Part shown: positions 59,401-64,000 of the stretch, piece by piece
Layout: every line of letters starts with the position of its first letter
Numbering within the stretch: the stretch's first letter is position 1
From: Tetradesmus obliquus
Lineage: Eukaryota > Chlorophyta > Chlorophyceae > Sphaeropleales > Scenedesmaceae
NCBI GenBank assembly: GCA_030272155.1
Contig: CP126191.1
Coordinates: forward strand, 7,090,501-7,154,500
Direction of reading: 5' to 3'
Length of the DNA: 64,000 bases
Program-made: the position numbers and the translations under genes
The notes under the pieces: model-generated
Seen by the model: the letters and a program-made list of their open reading frames with translations, nothing else
Database searches by the model: none
What the model was told of the DNA's origin: nothing

Positions 59401-62400
59401 CAAGGGCCCAATGCACGCAGCGCTGACCCTCACCAGCACCAAGCAGGCAGCACAGATTGCAGCAGGTGAGCCTGGTGGGCTTTGATGGCTGTTCTGTGCT
59501 GGCACTGCTTGGTTGTCCCTTCGCGCAGCTCTTTCCTGTGCTGAGAAGCTGGTGTCATATATAATGTGCTACATGTCAGATATGGTTGTGTTCTGCATTT
59601 TCCTCCAACACTGCCAAGCATAGAACGGTGCACGAACCCTGAACATGCTGATGTCTGCATATTTTCCTGTTAGGTCCCATTGGCAAGACAGAGCACACTG
59701 CTGAGGAGCTGGTCAACATCCTGAAGGCCAAGGGCCACCTTGGCAACCAGCGCGCAGAGGCAGCAATGTTGGTTGTGCCACGCGACCTGTTTGTGCCGCG
59801 CGACCGGCACCGTGAGGCCTTCCGGGACCAGAAGGTGACCGTGCGCATGCCAGATGGCTCCACGCTCATCATGCCCAACCCCAGCTTTGTGGCAATGGCC
59901 CTGGAGAAGCTGGACCTGCAGCCGGGCAGCAGCTTCCTGGATGTGGGCTGCGGCAGTGCCTACGTGACTGCTGTGGCAGCCTGCATGATTGGCCCGACTG
60001 GCACGGTGCATGGCATCGAGTGCCTGTCCAGCCGCCTGGAGAACGGCCGCAACAACCTGCGCCTGCTGAAGGAGCGCCTGCCACCCGAGCACGTAGTGAA
60101 GAACCTGGCTGTTGCAGGCTCAGTGCAGGCTGCCATCAACAATGTACACCTGTCATTGACCAACGTGCTCATCCCTGAGTGCACGGATGGCATGCTGTAC
60201 GATGCCCTGTACTGCGACAACTCCCTGTCAGAGGAGGATCTGCCAGCATTCCTGTCGCTGCTGAAGCCCAATGGGCGCATGGTGGTAGTGATTGAGGAGG
60301 ATGTGCTGCTGATCGCGCGGAGCAGCACCGACGCGCACGACTACAAGCGGGAGAGCCTCACCAAGATCACAGGCGACTTTGGCGAGCTGGAAGATCCCAC
60401 ACCCTGGGAGGTGCAGGAGGCGGTGCAACGGATCAAGCAGCGGGAGCTGGAGAAGGGCCTGGCAAAGGCAAAGGTGCGCAGCACAGAATACGCAGCATCA
60501 GGACAGTGTGGGCGTAGCTGCTGGAGTGCAGCACAGTGTACAGCTGCAGCTGCCAGGCTCTGTTGGCCTGTCTACTGTGACTAGCGTTGCAGCTATTGCC
60601 AGTGCTGGAAGCATGCCAATGCTCTGCTGATCGTGCTTTGCAACTGGCTTGAATTTAACTGACATGAAGGTAATCTGTGTGTAACCTGTATGCTGAACAC
60701 ACAGGGGGAGGTTGGCAACCTGCGCAGCAATGAGCTGCTGGACCTGCAGAGTCGCATGGGGGCAGCAATGCAGCGGATTGCAGAGCTGGAGACGGCCCTG
60801 CAGCGCAGCAACGGAACAGCAGGCAGCAGGCCGGCTGGCAACGATGATACCCGGGCTGTGATCAGGGACAACAAGTTCAGGCGTACACCGCGCATCTCAC
60901 CACACAACAGCGCACGCAGCCCTGGCTCGGACCCCAGCGCATTTGCAGGCAGCGCGTCAGACAATGTCAAGATGCGCACTCGCCAGGTGAGATGTGCACA
61001 CTGGCTACGGCTGCGTGCAATGGTGTGCTGCAGCAGTTTCGCTAACTGTGTGGACGTGCATGCTTTCAAGGCATCCTCCAGCTGCACATCAGCTGCTGGG
61101 CCGTCTCCAGCTCTGCAGTCCGCTGCATGCCCAATGTATGTGAACCTCAATCAATTCTGCTCATTCAGTTCTGTTGTTGACATCTGTGGCACAAACTGAA
61201 TACGCTGGCCTTGCCATGCTGCTGTGGCCAATCCTGCAGGTGCTGGATGACTCTGAGGAGCCTTTGATCCGCTCAGAGAAGCTTGCTTTAGAGGAGAAGC
61301 TGAGCTGTGGCAGCGGCAAGATTGGCACATTACTACAGGCACCAAGCAGCTGCGCAGACGTCATGCAGGCGTTGGGCGTGCAAACGCTGACAGTGGCGCA
61401 AGTTGCCAGCGTGACAGCTGGTGTGCAGCCGCAGCAGCGTGCTGGCTTCCAGTTGTTTCAGGGCAGCTTCCGTGGCACACGCGTGTCTGCCTGGCGGCTG
61501 ACCATCAACCAGCCCATCAACACGCTGGAGGTGCACAGGGCTTACTCCAGGTTCTGTGCCGCACACCCCAACGTGTGTGCAGTCATGGGCATCTGCCTTG
61601 AGCCGCTGGACACAGCAGAGCCCATGGATGAGGATGGCTGCGGCAGCCCCACACGCGCAGCAGCCCAGCAGCAGCAGCAATGGCAGCAGCAGCCCCTGCA
61701 GGAGGTAGAGGAGGCTGGCTGCCACCTCTGGGTGCTTGAAGAGCACCATGGCAGCCAGACCCTTGCAGCACGCGTGGAGCAGGGCCTCATCAGCTGGCAG
61801 CACTGCCTGTCCATCGCACAGGATGTAGGTTCTGCTCTAGCCTACCTGCAGTCGCTCAAGCGCATCTGCCCCATCACGGCTGATGCGGGTGCTGAGGTGC
61901 TGGACAGCAATGCCCTGGCAGCTCCGCTGTCTCCACTGGCAGTGGCGCAGATGCTGGTGTTGGACAATGTGCAGGTCAGCACTGCAGCGACGGCCAAGAT
62001 TAGCTTGGTGCCAGCGTTGCTGACGCAGCTGGAGTTTGCCCTGTGTGTCGCGCCTGACACACAGCGGGTGGCAGAGGTCAGCTCATTGCTGCTGCCCTAC
62101 ATCCACCCAACTTCCATGTTCAACAGCATCAGCAGCGCCGGCACACAGCAGGCAACTGGGCAGGCCTTTGACGGGCTGTACAGTTATGGTACTGTGCTCT
62201 TGCAGTTACTGACTGAGCGCAGCGCCCCAGGCCTGCTGGGGACGGTGCAGGCAGCTATTCAGCAGCGGAGCTTAAGCAATCTGGTGCCACGCACGCCAGG
62301 TGCAGGCCCGGACAGCGAACAGCTGGCAGCAGACTTTGCAGCACTAGCATTGCGCTGCTGTGGCTGCCAGCAGCAGCAACATCAGCAGTCGATAGCAGCA

Positions 62401-64000
62401 GCTTGGCCTGCAGACCAGCAGCAGCAACAGCAGCAGCAGCAGTCATTGTCGTTAGATCTGCATGTGCTACCGGCGCTGCAGCAGCTGCAGCGCAAGCTGG
62501 AGGCGTTAGGCACATCTGCCATGTCCTGGGAGCAGGTCGAGGAGCTGCTGATGATGCCCCTGCAGCCCAGCACCAGCAGCAGTGATCCCACCACGCGGCG
62601 CTGGGTGCGGCAGGACTTCAAGATGCGGCGCAAGTTGTTCCTTGAGGAGGTAGCAAAGATGGCAGTTGAGGGACCAATCCACAAGATCGAGGTCCGCCGC
62701 TCTCGCTGCTTCAAGGACAGCGTGGCTACGTTCAGTGGCAAGGTGAGACGACTGTATGTGCTACAGTCGGCCCACAGCTTACTGCGGAAGTGCGTCTGCA
62801 ACTTAGCTACTTATGTTCGGCATCTGGCAGATAGCAGCTCTGCCTCTGCCTGAAAGTACAACCAGCCATTTGATACACATCGCGGCTGCAGCCAAGGCGC
62901 TGACGCATCCTGCTTGTGCTGCATCTGCTCTGTTGCTGCTCCATGTAGGGCCAGAATGTCTGGCGGCAGCCGCTCAAGGTCACCTTCATTGGTGAGGCAG
63001 GCATGGACAGCGGTGGTGTGACGCGCGAGTGGTTCAGCAGCATATGCGCTGCGCTGCGCCGTGGCAGCCTGGACCTGTTCTGGGCTGGTGGCCCCATTCG
63101 CAACCAGCTGTACATCAACCCGCTGTCCAACAGCGCAAGCCACCTGAAGCGCTTCCACTTTGTGGGGATGCTGATGGCCAAGGCGCTGCTGGAAACTGCT
63201 GCGCGTGGCAAGGAGCTGGGCCCTGTGGTGCTCAACCTCAGCTTCTGTGAGCCATTCTGGAAGCTGCTGCTGGGCATCCCACTGGGGTTGATGGACCTGC
63301 AGGCACTGGACCCCACCGAGTTCAGGAGCCTCATGCAGATCCTGCAGCTGGACATTGATGGGTGAGTGGCAGGCACAGTGGCTGGCACACCAGCCCACTT
63401 GATCAGCGGCAGTTGTCGCTGCTCAGCTGCACCTCTTGTTATGTTTTATGCACTCAGGTAATGATGCTGGCGACAAGCAGCCTGCTGCTGGTCACCCAGC
63501 TTTACTGAAGTGGCAGTGGATACACAGCAGCTGACATTGACACTGGCCTTTCCCCCTGCTTGCCCTGTTGCTGCCTGCAGGCTCATCTTTGAGAACTTCA
63601 CCTGGAATTTCCAGCACACGCAGCGCGGCAACGGCGCCAAGGATGAGCCAGAGATTCCCGCGCTGCCCAGTGGCGCCAGCCCCTTCAGCGGCGACAGCAG
63701 CTCGCGCGTTGACGCCAGCATTGCACTCAAGCCTGGCGGCAACCACGTCAAGGTCACCAACACCAACAAGCGTGAGTACGTGCTGCTCAAGGCCCAGAAG
63801 ATGCTGTGGGGCACCGTGGAGGCGCAGATGAGTGCAGTGATCGACGCATTCCACAGCCTGGTGCCGCGCGAGCTGGTGGAGAAGTACGGCTTCTCACCCC
63901 TGGAGATGCAGATGCTGGTGTGCGGCGAGCAGAACATTGACATTGCTGATCTGCGCCAGCACTGCAAGTACGAGGACGGCTACACCGGCAAGGAGCCGCA
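53484..64000 (+). CDS. Giant SPRY(x6)-PCMT-pseudokinase-HECT E3 ubiquitin ligase, 3' partial
   Basis: Seventeen exons with phase kept throughout: 53484-53550, 53699-53838, 53974-54263, 54439-54838, 55109-55870, 56084-56365, 56560-56800, 56977-57318, 57599-57812, 58028-58428, 58606-58868, 59069-59465, 59674-60473, 60705-60986, 61240-62742, 62949-63361 and 63581 to the edge; about 2,405 residues so far. Ser-rich N-terminus; six SPRY-like units (about 90-1266; markers such as RTYYLSNG, ILRFSRNGIHMG, HTWNVYINHV); PCMT methyltransferase domain (about 1267-1533; FLDVGCGSAYVTA, GPTGTVHGIE); coiled-coil linker (about 1534-1627); kinase-like fold lacking the catalytic Lys, HRD and DFG (about 1697-2010; LWVLEEHHGSQTL, YSYGTVLLQLLTER); HECT N-lobe (from about 2085; GEAGMDSGGVTREWF, LVCGEQNIDI, EDGYTG). 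The C-lobe with the catalytic Cys lies past 64000. MGQGSS at the chosen start fits N-myristoylation; ATG 53415 is the alternative. Confidence 0.85.
57897..57941 (+). other. Candidate 45-nt in-frame cassette exon in the HECT fusion gene
   Basis: Between exons ending at 57812 and starting at 58028 lies a stretch with an acceptor (GTGCAG) and donor (GG/GTATGT). Its length, 45, and its phase let it join both neighbours without frameshift, adding 15 residues (GGCAVMWNSATSLF type) to the fifth SPRY unit. Other units have no equivalent insertion, so skipping looks like the default. Confidence 0.35.

Overview
The window is nuclear DNA of a green alga, most likely a chlorophyte of the Sphaeropleales (Scenedesmus/Tetradesmus type). 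Four things point there. The genes are split by many 100-700 bp introns with GTGAG or GTAAG donors and CTG-rich tracts ending in GCAG. CAG/CTG microsatellites are frequent. TGTAA, the chlorophyte poly(A) signal, follows several stops. The gene set is algal: bacterial-type PEP carboxylase, expansin-like proteins and a plant-type PXA-PX sorting nexin. No tRNA, rRNA, transposase, reverse transcriptase or CRISPR array was recognised. The species is an inference.

Plus-strand genes, left part: the 3' part of an SCI1-like nuclear protein (68-1233); a complete 21-exon bacterial-type PEP carboxylase (1901-10571); and three tandem expansin-like DPBB genes (11545-13844, 16513-18304, 20501-22683) that differ in introns and tails.

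Minus-strand genes, middle: ornithine decarboxylase (29011-25722), a roughly 1,938-residue HEAT-repeat/low-complexity protein (38471-30754), and a PXA-PX-Nexin_C sorting nexin (44419-38775). Intron-rich DNA that looks empty in simple ORF view holds three small spliced genes: a 68-residue SERBP1/Stm1-like protein (45103-46429, +), a 126-residue Bet1-like SNARE (49961-48645, -) and a 168-residue single-TM protein (50474-51481, +).

The right end (53484 to beyond 64000, +) carries the most unusual object. One open frame runs across 17 exons. It encodes about six SPRY-like repeats, a protein L-isoaspartyl methyltransferase (PCMT) domain, a degenerate receptor-like-kinase fold and a HECT ubiquitin-ligase domain, which the window cuts before its catalytic cysteine. 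This looks like a one-polypeptide ubiquitin ligase that may recognise damaged (isoaspartyl) or otherwise marked proteins.

The genes are not an operon. Related roles can be seen: carbon and nitrogen metabolism (PEPC, ODC), the cell wall (expansins), membrane traffic (sorting nexin, SNARE) and protein quality control or translation (HECT fusion, SERBP1-like). All exon models were built by hand from splice consensus and reading phase, without RNA data.
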